Shown here: one piece after another, positions 1 to 9,013 of the stretch | Layout of the letters: the number at the start of each line of letters is the position of its first letter | Numbering within the stretch: the stretch's first letter is position 1 | NCBI GenBank assembly: GCA_008727115.1 | Contig: CP044131.1 | Span: 3,534,001-3,598,000 of the forward strand | Reading direction: 5' to 3' | Length of the DNA: 64,000 nucleotides | Origin: Comamonas testosteroni | GTDB taxonomy: Bacteria; Pseudomonadota; Gammaproteobacteria; Burkholderiales; Burkholderiaceae_C | The notes under the pieces: model-generated | Database searches by the model: none | Seen by the model: the letters and a program-made list of their open reading frames with translations, nothing else | Told to the model about the DNA's origin: nothing | Translations under genes and position numbers: made by a program

Positions 1-26
1 GCAAACTGCCCGCCAAGGCGGGCAGC
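1..26 (-). terminator. Hairpin terminator after hslU
   Basis: Stem CTGCCCGCC (6-14) pairs with GGCGGGCAG (17-25) around a 2-base loop. On the minus strand it is followed by a short T run cut off by the window edge. It lies 22 bases beyond the hslU stop, so it probably ends the hslVU transcript. Confidence 0.6.
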
Positions 27-47
27 TCGTTTCAAGCACTTAACTCC

Positions 48-1367
48 TCAAAGAATAAAGCGCGACAAATCCTCATCCTTGCTCAGCACTTGCAGGCGCT
101 GATCCACATAGGCCGCATCAATCACCACGGTCTGCCCCGACAGCTTGGCTGCATCGAAGCTGACTTCGTCAAGCAGACGCTCCATCACCGTGGACAGCCG
201 GCGTGCACCGATGTTCTCGGTACTCTCGTTGACGTCGAAGGCAATCGTCGCGAGGCGGGTGATGCCCTCGGGCTTGAACTCCAGCGTCACGTCTTCAGTC
301 GCCATCAACGCCTGATACTGCTTGACCAAGGAGGCGTGAGTCTGCATGAGAATCGCCTCGAAGTCCTGCACCGACAGCGAATCCAACTCCACGCGAATGG
401 GGAAGCGGCCTTGCAGTTCGGGAATCAGATCGCTGGGCTTGGACAGGTGGAACGCACCCGACGCGATGAACAGAATATGGTCGGTCTTCACAACGCCGTA
501 CTTGGTGGAGACCGAAGTACCCTCCACCAACGGCAGCAGGTCGCGCTGCACTCCCTGGCGTGAAACATCAGAGCCGCTGCTTTCCTGACGCGTAGCGACC
601 TTATCGATCTCGTCGATGAAGACAATGCCGTTTTGCTCAAGGTTGGCAATAGCACGCGTCTTGGCATCTTCCTCATTGATCATCTTGGCCGCTTCCTCAT
701 CGGTCAGCAGCTTCAATGCCTCAGCAATCTTGAGCTTGCGCGTCTTGCGCTTTTCCTGACCCATATGGCTGAACATGCCGCGCAGCTGCTCGGCCATCTC
801 TTCCATGCCCTGGGGCCCCATGATCTGCATCTGCGGCATCTGCTCGGCGATGTCGATCTCGATTTCCTTATCGTCGAGCTGGCCCTCGCGCAGCTTTTTG
901 CGAAAGACCTGGCGCGCGGTGTTGTCGGCAGACACTTCGCCTGTGCGGGCCTGTGGCACCAGCACATCGAGAATGCGGTCTTCGGCCGCATCTTCGGCGC
1001 GGGTGCGCATCTTCTTCATGTCCGACTCGCGTGTCTGCTTGACGGCGACTTCGGCAAGGTCACGAATGATGGCATCCACATCCTTGCCAACATAGCCGAA
1101 TTCTGTGAACTTGGTAGCTTCGACCTTGATGAAAGGCGCATCGGCCAGCTTGGCCAGACGACGCGCAATCTCGGTCTTGCCCACGCCGGTGGGGCCAATC
1201 ATCAGAATGTTCTTGGGGGTGATTTCCTGGCGCAAGCCGTCAGCGACCTGCTGGCGACGCCAGCGGTTGCGCAACGCAATGGCGACGGCGCGCTTGGCAC
1301 CATTCTGGCCAACGATGTGCTTGTCCAGTTCGGAGACTATCTCCTGGGGAGTCATGGCAGAGGACAT
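48..1367 (-). CDS. hslU: HslU (ClpY), ATPase subunit of the HslVU protease
   Basis: AAA+ unfoldase that feeds substrates to the HslV peptidase in the cytoplasm. The 439-residue protein matches the usual family length (about 440). Visible motifs are Walker A GPTGVGKT (58-65), the pore-loop GYVG (91-94), Walker B IVFIDEID (248-255), the intermediate I-domain rich in Met and Glu (about 110-240), and the C-terminal LSRFIL tail, which in the family docks into HslV. The start [11 protein letters not shown] aligns with the known N-terminus; a second ATG four codons in is possible. It lies 77 bp downstream of hslV on the same strand and is almost certainly co-transcribed with it. Confidence 0.97.
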   Translation of the reverse strand: MSSAMTPQEIVSELDKHIVGQNGAKRAVAIALRNRWRRQQVADGLRQEITPKNILMIGPTGVGKTEIARRLAKLADAPFIKVEATKFTEFGYVGKDVDAIIRDLAEVAVKQTRESDMKKMRTRAEDAAEDRILDVLVPQARTGEVSADNTARQVFRKKLREGQLDDKEIEIDIAEQMPQMQIMGPQGMEEMAEQLRGMFSHMGQEKRKTRKLKIAEALKLLTDEEAAKMINEEDAKTRAIANLEQNGIVFIDEIDKVATRQESSGSDVSRQGVQRDLLPLVEGTSVSTKYGVVKTDHILFIASGAFHLSKPSDLIPELQGRFPIRVELDSLSVQDFEAILMQTHASLVKQYQALMATEDVTLEFKPEGITRLATIAFDVNESTENIGARRLSTVMERLLDEVSFDAAKLSGQTVVIDAAYVDQRLQVLSKDEDLSRFIL

Positions 1368-1404
1368 GTGAATTCTCAGTCAAATATGCCTCTAACGCTT
1401 ATAC

Positions 1405-1422
1405 ACAAAGCGCTAGCAGCTA
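1405..1422 (+). repeat. Short dispersed repeat (CAAGCGC..CAGCT family)
   Basis: The core CAAAGCGCTAGCAGCTAT sits in the hslV-hslU gap. Related cores occur at 6274, 35163, 43128 and 54736. Flanking AACGCTT (about 1393) and GCAGCGCTT (about 1438) look like partial inverted copies. Confidence 0.6.
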
Positions 1423-1444
1423 TCAATTTAGATAATTGCAGCGC

Positions 1445-1990
1445 TTACAGCGTCTCAATGGTGTGATTCATATTGGTGTAGATGCACAGCTCACCGGCAA
1501 TCGCCAGCGACTTGCGCACCACATCCTCGGCCGACAACTCGGTGCTGTTGATCAGCGCCTTGGCTGCAGAGTGCGCATAGGCACCGCCCGATCCAATGGC
1601 CACAATGCCCTGCTCTGGCTCCAGTACATCGCCATTGCCCGTGATGATGAGCGAGGTTGTCGCATCGGCCACGGCCAGCATGGCTTCGAGCTTGCGCAGT
1701 ACGCGGTCAGTGCGCCATTCCTTGGTCAGCTCGATCGCGGCACGGGTCAAGTTGCCCTGGTGCTTTTCCAGCTTGGCCTCAAAGCGCTCAAACAGCGTGA
1801 ACGCATCAGCGGTTGCCCCTGCAAAGCCCGCCAGCACCTTGCCGTGATAGAGCTTGCGCACCTTGCGCGCCGTGCCCTTGACAACGATGTGACCCAATGT
1901 GACCTGACCATCACCACCGATGGCGACTTGAACGCCTTCGGGAGTCTGGCGGCGCACGCTCAAAATGGTGGTGCCGTGAAACTGTTCCAT
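1445..1990 (-). CDS. hslV: HslV (ClpQ), peptidase subunit of the HslVU protease
   Basis: Threonine peptidase that forms the proteolytic core with HslU. The protein is 181 residues. The N-terminus [14 protein letters not shown] carries a 6-residue propeptide before the double Thr; the first Thr of TTILSVRR is the expected nucleophile after processing. The motifs [26 protein letters not shown] and the GSGGAYA segment are all present. The reading frame stays open upstream for 35 more codons, but that extension has no family counterpart and covers the promoter, so I chose the internal ATG. There is no clear Shine-Dalgarno, consistent with the promoter ending almost at the start codon. hslU follows. 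Confidence 0.96.
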   Translation of the reverse strand: MEQFHGTTILSVRRQTPEGVQVAIGGDGQVTLGHIVVKGTARKVRKLYHGKVLAGFAGATADAFTLFERFEAKLEKHQGNLTRAAIELTKEWRTDRVLRKLEAMLAVADATTSLIITGNGDVLEPEQGIVAIGSGGAYAHSAAKALINSTELSAEDVVRKSLAIAGELCIYTNMNHTIETL

Positions 1991-1997
1991 CTCTTGC

Positions 1998-2026
1998 AGA
2001 TGGGGACACCAAGGCACAAGCTCAAG
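1998..2026 (-). promoter_or_regulatory. Sigma-32-type heat-shock promoter of hslVU
   Basis: On the minus strand CTTGAG (2026-2021) is separated by 15 bases from CCCCATCT (2005-1998). This closely matches the RpoH consensus (CTTGAAA, then CCCCATNT). The predicted transcription start falls about 6-8 bases beyond the -10, within a few bases of the hslV ATG at 1990. hslVU is a classical RpoH target, which supports the call. Confidence 0.8.
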
Positions 2027-2088
2027 AGCACAAAAAAGAAAATTTAGAGAATGCTGCCACTCAAAAACTGGCGCCCCCCATCTCAGAG

Positions 2089-2186
2089 ACACCAAGCAAG
2101 AGCCGCCTCGCGGCGATGGCGTCGTCCCCCTTCCATAGCGCGAAGCGCGTAGAGAAAGGGGGGAAGGCGCGAAGCGCCTCAGGGGG
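2089..2186 (-). repeat. Stop-codon-linked structured repeat, copy 1
   Basis: It begins directly after the TAA of the STAS gene and is read in the same direction. Order: CCCCCTGAG; hairpin 1 AGGCGC-TTC-GCGCCT; hairpin 2 with CCCCC/GGGGG arms and an extra inner GCGC-TTC-GCGC; then an outer stem GACGCC/GGTGTC enclosing CGCC-GCGA-GGCG. It has no T tract like that of an intrinsic terminator. It separates the STAS gene from the hslV promoter. Confidence 0.8.
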
Positions 2187-3917
2187 TTAATCCCGCCGGG
2201 GTATCACCTGCGCATGCTCCTGAATGCCAACGACATTGAAGAACACGGCCAGCAACTGATGCAACTGGCTGAACTGAAGCACATGGCCCAGCTCCTGCAT
2301 CTGCGCAGCCCAGTTCAGCACCGAGCCCGCCGCGGCAAAGTCCATCCGCACCAGGCGCGTGCAATCAATGGCAATCGCTTCGCCGAGCTTGGCCTTGGCC
2401 TGTACCTCAGCCAGCCAGGGCAGCGCATCGCCTTCAATCACTCCTTGAAGAGAAAAGCGCGGTTTACGCTCTTTCCAGAGCATGCCAGGCTGAATGGTTT
2501 CCGGCCCCAACAACCGACTGTCAGGCACCACAGACTTGTTGCCTTGCCCTTCATTCGAGTACGCACTGACCGGATCGATCCAGGAAGGAGGCGACGACTC
2601 ATAAGTCACGCAGTAGTCAAGAGCAGTCAGCTCAAAGTCGTCCTGCAAATGCATCAAGCGCTGCATTGCCAAACGCAAATACCAGCAACTCTGATCCACC
2701 GAACGATCGCCTGAGGGGCAATGCTTGCTGAGTACCGCGAGCAGCCTCTGATGTCCGGCAAAAATCAGCTCGCCTTTTTCAGATGTCCACTGCTCAACTG
2801 CCTCCAGCAACGGCTTTTGCACTGCAGGATCAATGCTCTCCAGAGCACTCCAGTCCATGGTCCAGGGGGCAGGGCTGCGGGCCTTGCTGGTCATCAAGGT
2901 CTTGAGGCTCGACTCCCCCAGTTGCACAGGCGCTTGCCAGCGAAAGCCCGCCTGAACAGGTGCATCCGCCACGTTCTCGCTGAGCTTGCCCGCCTGTTGA
3001 GGCATGACAAACCATTGGGGAGCAGAGCGACCAAAGCGCGCTACAAAATCCATTGCAGCATCTTCGAACTCGGCCTGCATGCCTGCTGCGCGGTACATAT
3101 CCAGCAATGCCAGCCAGACCTTCAACTGTGCTGGCGTATCCTGAGCCCGCTCGGCAATCAATCCCTTCAAGCTGACTTCTGCTGCTGCGTTGTCGCCGCT
3201 GGCAAAGACAATTGCGGCATCTTCCAGCGCAACATCGTGCTCAAAATTCGCAAAGGAAGGAGGCACCATGTTGATATCCGCAGGGGCGGACACCTCGGTC
3301 GTAGCAAAACCGGGAGAAAAATCCGTCTCACCACGCATGGAGGCCGCAGTCGGTGCCCCAGCAACAACCGCTCCCGGCGGAGGCAAGGTCACATCACTGC
3401 TCACGGCATCATTGAGCACCGGCAGCGAGCCGACGGATGCAGGGAGCTGCGTTCTAAAGGCGGAAGGCATGACGTTGCCCCCCTCGGGCAGCTGCAAAGG
3501 CATGGTGGTGGCATCAGCCATCTGCTTGCCACGCCACCATTGCTGCGCCATCTGCGCTTCAATCTCATCAATTTTCTTGATGGTTTCTGCGCGTTCGCCC
3601 GGCATGGAGCTTTGAGCAGTCTGCAAAAACGAAGAGCCAGCCAGAGGGGTAGGCGATTCCAGAGGAGCTCTGGCTGTCGAAGCCGTTTTGCTCAACTGAG
3701 CCTGCCGCAGCTTGCGAAGCTGTTCAAACTCGCGCTTACGCACAAAGTCATTCTGGCGCTTTCGCTCCAGCATCTCTTTGAGCGCCTGCTTGCTGTACTG
3801 GCTTTCTTCGCTTTCCTGGTTCAGATTTTCCAAATCAGACCAGTTGACGGTCGGATGGCGCACAAAACGCGCCATCTTGGCCAGCAACCCTCCCGATTTG
3901 TTCTCTTCTTTTGCCAT
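2187..3917 (-). CDS. STAS-domain protein of unknown role
   Basis: A 576-residue soluble protein with no signal peptide. The N-terminus (about 1-40) is basic and polar. A charged, probably coiled segment follows (about 40-80, rich in Gln, Glu, Lys and Arg), then a low-complexity Ala/Pro/Ser linker. The middle (about 225-300) looks helical and may be repeat-like. The C-terminal 90 residues ([13 protein letters not shown] to the end) resemble a STAS fold, with the typical [21 protein letters not shown] strand-helix pattern; STAS domains act in anti-sigma-antagonist signalling or membrane-lipid transport complexes. It lies 46 bp downstream of the dksA homologue on the same strand, which suggests co-expression. 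The precise function cannot be read from the sequence. Confidence 0.75.
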   Translation of the reverse strand: MAKEENKSGGLLAKMARFVRHPTVNWSDLENLNQESEESQYSKQALKEMLERKRQNDFVRKREFEQLRKLRQAQLSKTASTARAPLESPTPLAGSSFLQTAQSSMPGERAETIKKIDEIEAQMAQQWWRGKQMADATTMPLQLPEGGNVMPSAFRTQLPASVGSLPVLNDAVSSDVTLPPPGAVVAGAPTAASMRGETDFSPGFATTEVSAPADINMVPPSFANFEHDVALEDAAIVFASGDNAAAEVSLKGLIAERAQDTPAQLKVWLALLDMYRAAGMQAEFEDAAMDFVARFGRSAPQWFVMPQQAGKLSENVADAPVQAGFRWQAPVQLGESSLKTLMTSKARSPAPWTMDWSALESIDPAVQKPLLEAVEQWTSEKGELIFAGHQRLLAVLSKHCPSGDRSVDQSCWYLRLAMQRLMHLQDDFELTALDYCVTYESSPPSWIDPVSAYSNEGQGNKSVVPDSRLLGPETIQPGMLWKERKPRFSLQGVIEGDALPWLAEVQAKAKLGEAIAIDCTRLVRMDFAAAGSVLNWAAQMQELGHVLQFSQLHQLLAVFFNVVGIQEHAQVIPRRD

Positions 3918-3963
3918 GGTTCTCTACTTTGATGCCTACAGCTCCATTAGCACTTGATGCAGA

Positions 3964-4707
3964 TCAATCGCCGTACATCTTTTGCTTGAGCTCACGACGC
4001 TGCTGAGCTTCCAGCGACAGTGTAGCCGTAGGACGTGCCAGCAGTCGGCCAACGCCGATAGGCTCGCCAGTCTCGTCGCAGTAGCCATAGTCACCGGCAT
4101 CAATGCGGGCAATGGACTGGTCGATCTTCTTGAGCAGCTTGCGCTCGCGGTCACGAGTACGCAGCTCAAGCGCATGCTCTTCCTCGATGGTGGCGCGATC
4201 GGCTGGATCAGGAACCACCACCGTGTCTTCACGCAGGTTTTCAGCCGTTTCACCGGCATTCATGTGCATGTCATTCTTGAGCGTAACCAGCTTGAGGCGG
4301 AAATAGGCCAGCTGGGCATCGTTCATGTAATCGTCATCAGACATGGCCAGCACTTCAGCATCGGTCAGCTCGGCAACCGACTTGGTCTTCCAGGCATTGG
4401 CCAGCTTGGGATCTTTTTTGGGCACAGCTTGCTTTGTGGTGGTCATTGCTTTCGTATCTCTCTTCGTTACCGCTGCCTGGAGCGCCTGGGCAGTCCTGGG
4501 CGGAACATCTGTTTCAGACTGCCGCGCGATGGGCGATGCAGAACGCTTGGTTTTGAACGACTTGGAGGAATTCACCGCTGCAGCAGGTGCCAGCACCGGC
4601 TTGTCCAACTCGGCGTTCACCAAAGAGGTCTTGGCGCTGCGGGTGCGTTCAGCCACTGCTGCTGTTTTGGCGGCAGCCTTGGGCAAATTACTTTTCACAG
4701 CGGTCAC
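3964..4707 (-). CDS. dksA: DksA-family RNA polymerase-binding regulator with degenerate zinc finger
   Basis: DksA binds the RNA polymerase secondary channel and works with ppGpp in the stringent response. The coiled-coil tip PDPADRA and the EEEHALELRTRDRERKLL helix are well conserved. Two things are odd. At 247 residues it carries about 90 extra N-terminal residues of low-complexity Ala/Lys/Thr sequence. The four-Cys zinc finger is reduced to C210..T213 and S231..A234, the pattern described for zinc-independent DksA2 proteins. The GTG start at 4707 is preceded by AAGGAG seven bases upstream, so the extension appears to be translated. An internal ATG (MTTTKQ) would give a shorter form. Confidence 0.92.
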   Translation of the reverse strand: MTAVKSNLPKAAAKTAAVAERTRSAKTSLVNAELDKPVLAPAAAVNSSKSFKTKRSASPIARQSETDVPPRTAQALQAAVTKRDTKAMTTTKQAVPKKDPKLANAWKTKSVAELTDAEVLAMSDDDYMNDAQLAYFRLKLVTLKNDMHMNAGETAENLREDTVVVPDPADRATIEEEHALELRTRDRERKLLKKIDQSIARIDAGDYGYCDETGEPIGVGRLLARPTATLSLEAQQRRELKQKMYGD

Positions 4708-4878
4708 GTCCTGTCTCCTTACAGTACAGAGCCCTTGCCGGGCCGGATTGCTCCAACACCCTCTTTAGGGGCGGCATTGTAGCTACGCCAGCCCCCCTGC
4801 CCAGAATCCGTTGCTCATAGCCCACAATTTGCGGATAAGCCAGAGGCTATTTCAACCAGTTTTCAAGAAATCACCAAA

Positions 4879-4906
4879 GAAAAAACGGCCCGCAAAGCAG
4901 GCCGTC
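4879..4906 (-). terminator. Intrinsic terminator after the COG0523 gene
   Basis: On the minus strand ACGGCC and GGCCGT (4900-4905 and 4885-4890) form a stem followed by TTTTTT. It lies 55 bases past the stop of the metallochaperone gene. Confidence 0.75.
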
Positions 4907-4960
4907 AGTCATTGTCAGAAATCTGTTAGCTTAAGAAGCAAGAACTCTGAAAACGATGTC

Positions 4961-6091
4961 TTACACCAGACACTGATCCAGCCCTTGTCGGAAGATGTCC
5001 TGCGGCAGGTCAATACCGATGAAGACCATCTTGCTGACGCGCTTTTCGCCCTCTTCCCACTCGGGGCCCAGATCGCTGCCCATGAGCTGGTGCACACCCT
5101 GGAAGATCACCTTGCGGGTGGTTCCCTTCATATCGAGCACGCCCTTGTAGCGCAGCATCTTGGGGCCATAAATGTTCACAATGGCGCCCAAAAAATCTTC
5201 CAGCTTGGCGGGGTCAAACGCACGCTCGGCACGGTAGACAAAGCTCTTTACATCATCGTCGTAGTGATGGTGATGCAGGTGATTGCAGTGTTCGCCATGC
5301 TCGTGGTCATGGTGGTCGTGGCCGCAATGCTCGTCATGCTTGTGCTCATGGCCGTGATCGTGACCTTCATGCTCGCACTTGCCATGTTCGTGATCGCAGT
5401 GGCTATGGTCGCCATGGTCATGATCGTGCTCGTCTTCCTTGAGGAAGTCGGGGTCGATATCGAGCTTGGCATTCAGGTTGAAGCCGCGCAGGTCGAACAC
5501 TTCGTTCAAAGGCACATCACCAAAATGCACGGCGCGGATAGGCGCGCGGGGGTTCATGTGCTTCAGACGATGGATCAGTGCATCCTTTTCGCCATCGGTC
5601 ACCAGATCGGTCTTGGACAGGAACATCTGGTCGGCAAAGCCCACCTGACGACGCGCTTCCTGGCGGTCTTCCAGCTGCTGGTTGGCATGCTTGGCATCGA
5701 CCAGGGTGATGATGGAGTCGATCAGATAAGTCTCGGCGATCTCGTCATCCATGAAGAAGGTCTGCGCCACGGGGCCAGGGTCGGCCAGGCCGGTGGTTTC
5801 GATCACGATGCGGTCGAAGTCCACCAAGCCCTTGCGGCGCTTGGCGGCCAGCAGTTGCAGCGCTTCTCGCAGGTCTTCGCGGATGGTGCAGCAGATGCAG
5901 CCATTGCTCATCTGCAGAATCTGTTCTTTGGATTCGGTCTTGAGAATGTCGGTGTCGATGTTTTCCTCACCGAACTCGTTCTCGATCACGGCAATCTTCA
6001 TGCCGTGGGATTCGTGCAGCACGCGCTTGAGCAGCGTGGTTTTGCCCGAGCCCAGAAAGCCCGTGAGGATGGTGACTGGAATGAGAGCCAT
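4961..6091 (-). CDS. COG0523 (CobW/ZigA-type) GTP-dependent metallochaperone, His-rich
   Basis: A cytoplasmic GTPase of the G3E family that delivers metal, probably zinc, to client proteins. Visible features are the P-loop GFLGSGKT (11-18), the metal-binding CxCC (C65-I-C67-C68), SKTD in the NKxD position, and a C-terminal CobW domain. Between the domains lies a metal-sponge segment (222-277) with about 25 His and 4 Cys. The 376-residue form starts at MALIPVTILTG; an 18-codon longer frame lacks family similarity. No Zur box could be recognised upstream. Assignment to a named member (zigA, yeiR, yjiA) is not possible from sequence alone. Confidence 0.9.
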   Translation of the reverse strand: MALIPVTILTGFLGSGKTTLLKRVLHESHGMKIAVIENEFGEENIDTDILKTESKEQILQMSNGCICCTIREDLREALQLLAAKRRKGLVDFDRIVIETTGLADPGPVAQTFFMDDEIAETYLIDSIITLVDAKHANQQLEDRQEARRQVGFADQMFLSKTDLVTDGEKDALIHRLKHMNPRAPIRAVHFGDVPLNEVFDLRGFNLNAKLDIDPDFLKEDEHDHDHGDHSHCDHEHGKCEHEGHDHGHEHKHDEHCGHDHHDHEHGEHCNHLHHHHYDDDVKSFVYRAERAFDPAKLEDFLGAIVNIYGPKMLRYKGVLDMKGTTRKVIFQGVHQLMGSDLGPEWEEGEKRVSKMVFIGIDLPQDIFRQGLDQCLV

Positions 6092-6273
6092 GCTTTGAAA
6101 CCTCTTGCTGCGGCCTGTCGCCTGATGCGCCAGCCCTGGAAACACGGGCAGCGGCCTGAATATGGCGCCGCCCCGGTAATAACAGCTGGGGAGTGTAGCG
6201 GCGCTTTCAAGCGCTTATCGACAGCAGGGCCGTGCAAAAATTCAAGAAAAAACTGCCCCAAGCGCTTATCTAT

Positions 6274-6290
6274 CAAGCGCCAGCAGCTAT
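6274..6290 (+). repeat. Short dispersed repeat (CAAGCGC..CAGCT family)
   Basis: The core CAAGCGCCAGCAGCTAT lies in the gap between the COG0523 gene and xerC. Further AAGCGCTTATC stretches at about 6208 and 6259 look like partial copies, so most of 6200-6300 is made of this repeat. Confidence 0.6.
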
Positions 6291-6305
6291 TAATTCAGGA
6301 CTTTG

Positions 6306-7367
6306 TTAGTCTTCAGCATCTCGCCCTTGCCCACGTTTGGAGGCAGGCTTGTCACCGCCCTCTTGCCGCCGGGCACGCGGGTGGGCGTTTTCATAAGCCT
6401 GGGCCAGATGCTGAAAATCCAGCCGGGTGTAGATCTGCGTGGTGGTGATGCTGGAGTGGCCCAGCAGTTCCTGTACCGCCCGCAAATCGCCGCTGGACTG
6501 CAGCATATGGCTGGCAAACGAGTGGCGCAGCACATGCGGATGCACGCCAGACGCCAGACCCGCCTGCTGCCCACGCAGCTTCAGCCGCGCCCAGATGGAC
6601 TGGGTGCTGAGCCGCTCGCCCCGGCGGCCAATGAACAAGGCGGGCTCCTCAAGAGCCTTGGCCAGCGCAGCCCCCGTCAGCGCGCTGCTGCGCTGGGCCA
6701 GCCAGGTCTGCAGCGCCTCCAGCGCCTTGCGGCCCACGGGCACAATGCGGCGCTTGCTGCCCTTGCCCTGCACATGGGCGTCGCCCGCCTCCAGATCGAT
6801 CCAGCCGCGCCCTTGTTGCAGGGTCTGCGCATCGGGGCGCACATCCAAGCCCGCCAGCTCGGCCGCACGCAGGCCGCAACTGTAGAGCAGCTCGGTCATC
6901 GCGGCATCACGCGCTTCGATCCACGGGTCGGCGTCGGCATTGTGGAAACTGGCCAGTTGCACGGCATCGTCCACGCCCAGTGCCTTGGGTAAAGGCTTGG
7001 GCGCCTTGGGGCCGCGCACACCTTCAACGGGGTTGAAGGGCACCAACTCCTGCTGCGCTGCCCAGCGAAAAAAGCTGCGCCAGCCCGACAAGATCAGCGC
7101 AATACCGCGTGGGCTGCGGCCTGCGCTATGCATTTGCGCGGCAAAACGGCGAATCTGCGCGGGCTGCAGCGCCAACAGGCCTTCTGCACCCTGCTGCCCC
7201 GCTTGTTGGGCAAACTGCTGCAGCTTGATCAAATCCAGCGCATACAGCGTATGCGTGCGATCGGCTAGGCGCTTTTGCACACGCACATGCTGCAGATAGT
7301 TGTGGACAACTTCCGGCAACTGAGCGTATTGCTCTTCAAAAGGGAGCTGATGGCCCTCGTGCACCAA
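6306..7367 (-). CDS. xerC: Tyrosine recombinase XerC
   Basis: Site-specific recombinase that, with XerD, resolves chromosome dimers at dif. The 353-residue protein has an N-terminal SAM-like DNA-binding domain (about 15-110) and a catalytic domain with Arg in SCGLRAAEL, HxxR in HVLRHSFASH, GH in LLGHSSITTTQ and the nucleophile Tyr313 in IYTRLD. The C-terminus carries a short Arg-rich tail. The start is TTG at 7367 or the adjacent GTG at 7364; no ATG fits. It lies 25 bp after the DUF484 gene. The order dapF, DUF484, xerC is the same as in enterobacteria and supports XerC over XerD. Confidence 0.95.
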   Translation of the reverse strand: MVHEGHQLPFEEQYAQLPEVVHNYLQHVRVQKRLADRTHTLYALDLIKLQQFAQQAGQQGAEGLLALQPAQIRRFAAQMHSAGRSPRGIALILSGWRSFFRWAAQQELVPFNPVEGVRGPKAPKPLPKALGVDDAVQLASFHNADADPWIEARDAAMTELLYSCGLRAAELAGLDVRPDAQTLQQGRGWIDLEAGDAHVQGKGSKRRIVPVGRKALEALQTWLAQRSSALTGAALAKALEEPALFIGRRGERLSTQSIWARLKLRGQQAGLASGVHPHVLRHSFASHMLQSSGDLRAVQELLGHSSITTTQIYTRLDFQHLAQAYENAHPRARRQEGGDKPASKRGQGRDAED

Positions 7368-7392
7368 TGGTTTGAGCCCTTTTCAGCTCAAA

Positions 7393-8106
7393 TCAGCCAT
7401 GTGCCAATGTCAGTGCTGGCGTGCGCATGCGTGATAGCGATGCACTGGCCAGTTCTGAAATGCGCGTCAAAAACTCTGTGCCCATGGTTGCATCAAAGCG
7501 CATGGGGTCGGGCGATCCCAACACCAGCATGCCAAAGGCATTGGTCGTGCTGTCCATGGCTCCATCGTGCAGTGTCAGCAATGCCACCGACTGCACGGCG
7601 TTGGGATTGGATAGCCAGGTAACGGGCTCAAAGCCCATATTGGGGCCACAAAACGGCATGGTCAGTGACGATGCAAATGCCTTGGCATCATCGCTGACTC
7701 CCATGGTGTAGACCGTGCCGCTGTGTGCACCCGCCACATTCCACAGGCGCAGCGCCACCTGTGGCACATCAAAAATATGCTGCAGGCTGGCCGTCAGTGC
7801 ATGAGGCAGCTCGCGCAGATCCTGCACCTTGACCAGCGCATGGGTCCACTGGTGAATCTTGTTGGCAATGGAGGCGTTCTCGCTTCCATGGCGCACCATG
7901 TCCATGATGCGGTGCTCCAAGCCCTTGATCTTCTCGCGCAGCATCTCGGCCTGGCGCTCCTGCAGGCTCACGGCACGCGGGCCGTGGCCACTGATCAAAC
8001 GCACTCCGGTCAGCATTTCGGCATGGCGCTCAAAGAACTCGGGGGTTTGCTGGAGATAGTCGGCAATCGACTCTTCGGTCAGGGCGGTGTCGGTCAAGCT
8101 GTTCAT
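7393..8106 (-). CDS. DUF484 family protein (GAF-like)
   Basis: A 237-residue cytoplasmic protein. The N-terminal segment [24 protein letters not shown] and the [14 protein letters not shown] helix are hallmarks of the DUF484 family, followed by a GAF-like fold. The molecular role is unknown; the family is consistently found between dapF and xerC. Its ATG overlaps the dapF stop (ATGA), so it is translationally coupled. Confidence 0.9.
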   Translation of the reverse strand: MNSLTDTALTEESIADYLQQTPEFFERHAEMLTGVRLISGHGPRAVSLQERQAEMLREKIKGLEHRIMDMVRHGSENASIANKIHQWTHALVKVQDLRELPHALTASLQHIFDVPQVALRLWNVAGAHSGTVYTMGVSDDAKAFASSLTMPFCGPNMGFEPVTWLSNPNAVQSVALLTLHDGAMDSTTNAFGMLVLGSPDPMRFDATMGTEFLTRISELASASLSRMRTPALTLAHG

Positions 8107-8981
8107 AAGGTATCAGGGATGTCGATCTGGCCTTCAAAAACAAATTCGGCGGGGCCGGTCATGCGCACACGGTCATGCGCCTGACCCGCCCATTCAATGG
8201 TAAGCAAGCCCCCTCGGGTGCGGACGTCCACGCGGCTGTCCAACAAGCCCCAGCCAATGCCGGCTACCACGGCGGCGCAAGCACCTGTGCCACAGGCCAA
8301 GGTCTCGCCAGAGCCACGCTCGTAAACGCGCAGTTTGACCTCGCCCCTGTGCATGATCTGCATGAAGCCTGCATTCACGCGCTGTGGAAAACGTGCATGT
8401 TGCTCAATCAGCGGTCCATGCTCGGCCACTTTTGCCGTCTCCACATCATCCACCCATTGCACGGCATGCGGGTTGCCCATGGAAACTGGCGCTATCCAGA
8501 CTGTAGCTGACTGCCCATGCTCATCAAGGTCTAGAGGCCATTTTTGTGCCAAACCCAAAGTTTGAGGCTGCAGACCTTGGGTAATGAACGGCACCTTGGC
8601 CGGATCAAGCTGGGGCGCCCCCATGTCCACGGTCACGCGGCCATCGTCATGAATTTCAGGGGCAATGATGCCGGAGAGGGTCTGTACCCGGATCACACTC
8701 TTGCGGGTCAAGCCCTTGTCACGCACATAGCGGGCAAAGCAGCGCGCACCGTTACCGCATTGCTCAACCTCTCCGCCATCGGCGTTGTGGATCACATATT
8801 CAAAATCCACATCTTCTGCAGGTGCCGGGCGCACGCTCAGTATCTGGTCGGCCCCTACGCCAAAGTGGCGGTTGGCCAGATAGCGGTATTGGGCCGTGCT
8901 CAGGCCCAGTCGACCCTGGGTCTCATCGAGCACGACAAAGTCGTTGCCCGCGCCTTGCATCTTGGTAAAGCGAATCTGCAT
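8103..8981 (-). CDS. dapF: Diaminopimelate epimerase
   Basis: Converts LL- to meso-diaminopimelate for lysine and peptidoglycan synthesis. The two catalytic cysteines are visible: Cys75 in [13 protein letters not shown] and Cys230 in [14 protein letters not shown]. The N-terminus [19 protein letters not shown] is canonical, so I start there rather than four codons upstream. The 292-residue length is slightly above the usual 275 or so because of a mid-protein loop (about 140-160). A small inverted repeat ATGGCGC/GCGCCAT (about 8983-9003) lies just before the start. It follows the MarR gene by 32 bp, so readthrough from the catabolic operon is possible. Confidence 0.97.
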   Translation of the reverse strand: MQIRFTKMQGAGNDFVVLDETQGRLGLSTAQYRYLANRHFGVGADQILSVRPAPAEDVDFEYVIHNADGGEVEQCGNGARCFARYVRDKGLTRKSVIRVQTLSGIIAPEIHDDGRVTVDMGAPQLDPAKVPFITQGLQPQTLGLAQKWPLDLDEHGQSATVWIAPVSMGNPHAVQWVDDVETAKVAEHGPLIEQHARFPQRVNAGFMQIMHRGEVKLRVYERGSGETLACGTGACAAVVAGIGWGLLDSRVDVRTRGGLLTIEWAGQAHDRVRMTGPAEFVFEGQIDIPDTL

Positions 8982-9013
8982 GATGGCGCACATTATCGCG
9001 CCATGCCAGCAGC

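Noticed and set aside
1991-2095. 35-codon N-terminal extension of HslV
   Set aside because: It covers the RpoH promoter and part of the structured repeat and has no counterpart in HslV proteins.
2089-2186. Structured repeat considered as an ordinary intrinsic terminator
   Set aside because: Each copy holds several stems and no T tract, and copy 6 is followed by a separate true terminator.
5255-5435. Tandem-repeat or CRISPR-like appearance of CAT/GTG-rich DNA
   Set aside because: It is His/Asp/Glu coding sequence of the metallochaperone; there are no uniform repeats or spacers.
4811-6448. 545-codon plus-strand ORF opposite the metallochaperone gene
   Set aside because: It is the antisense of the His-rich gene, with Val/Met-rich low complexity mirroring the His codons, and no family resemblance.
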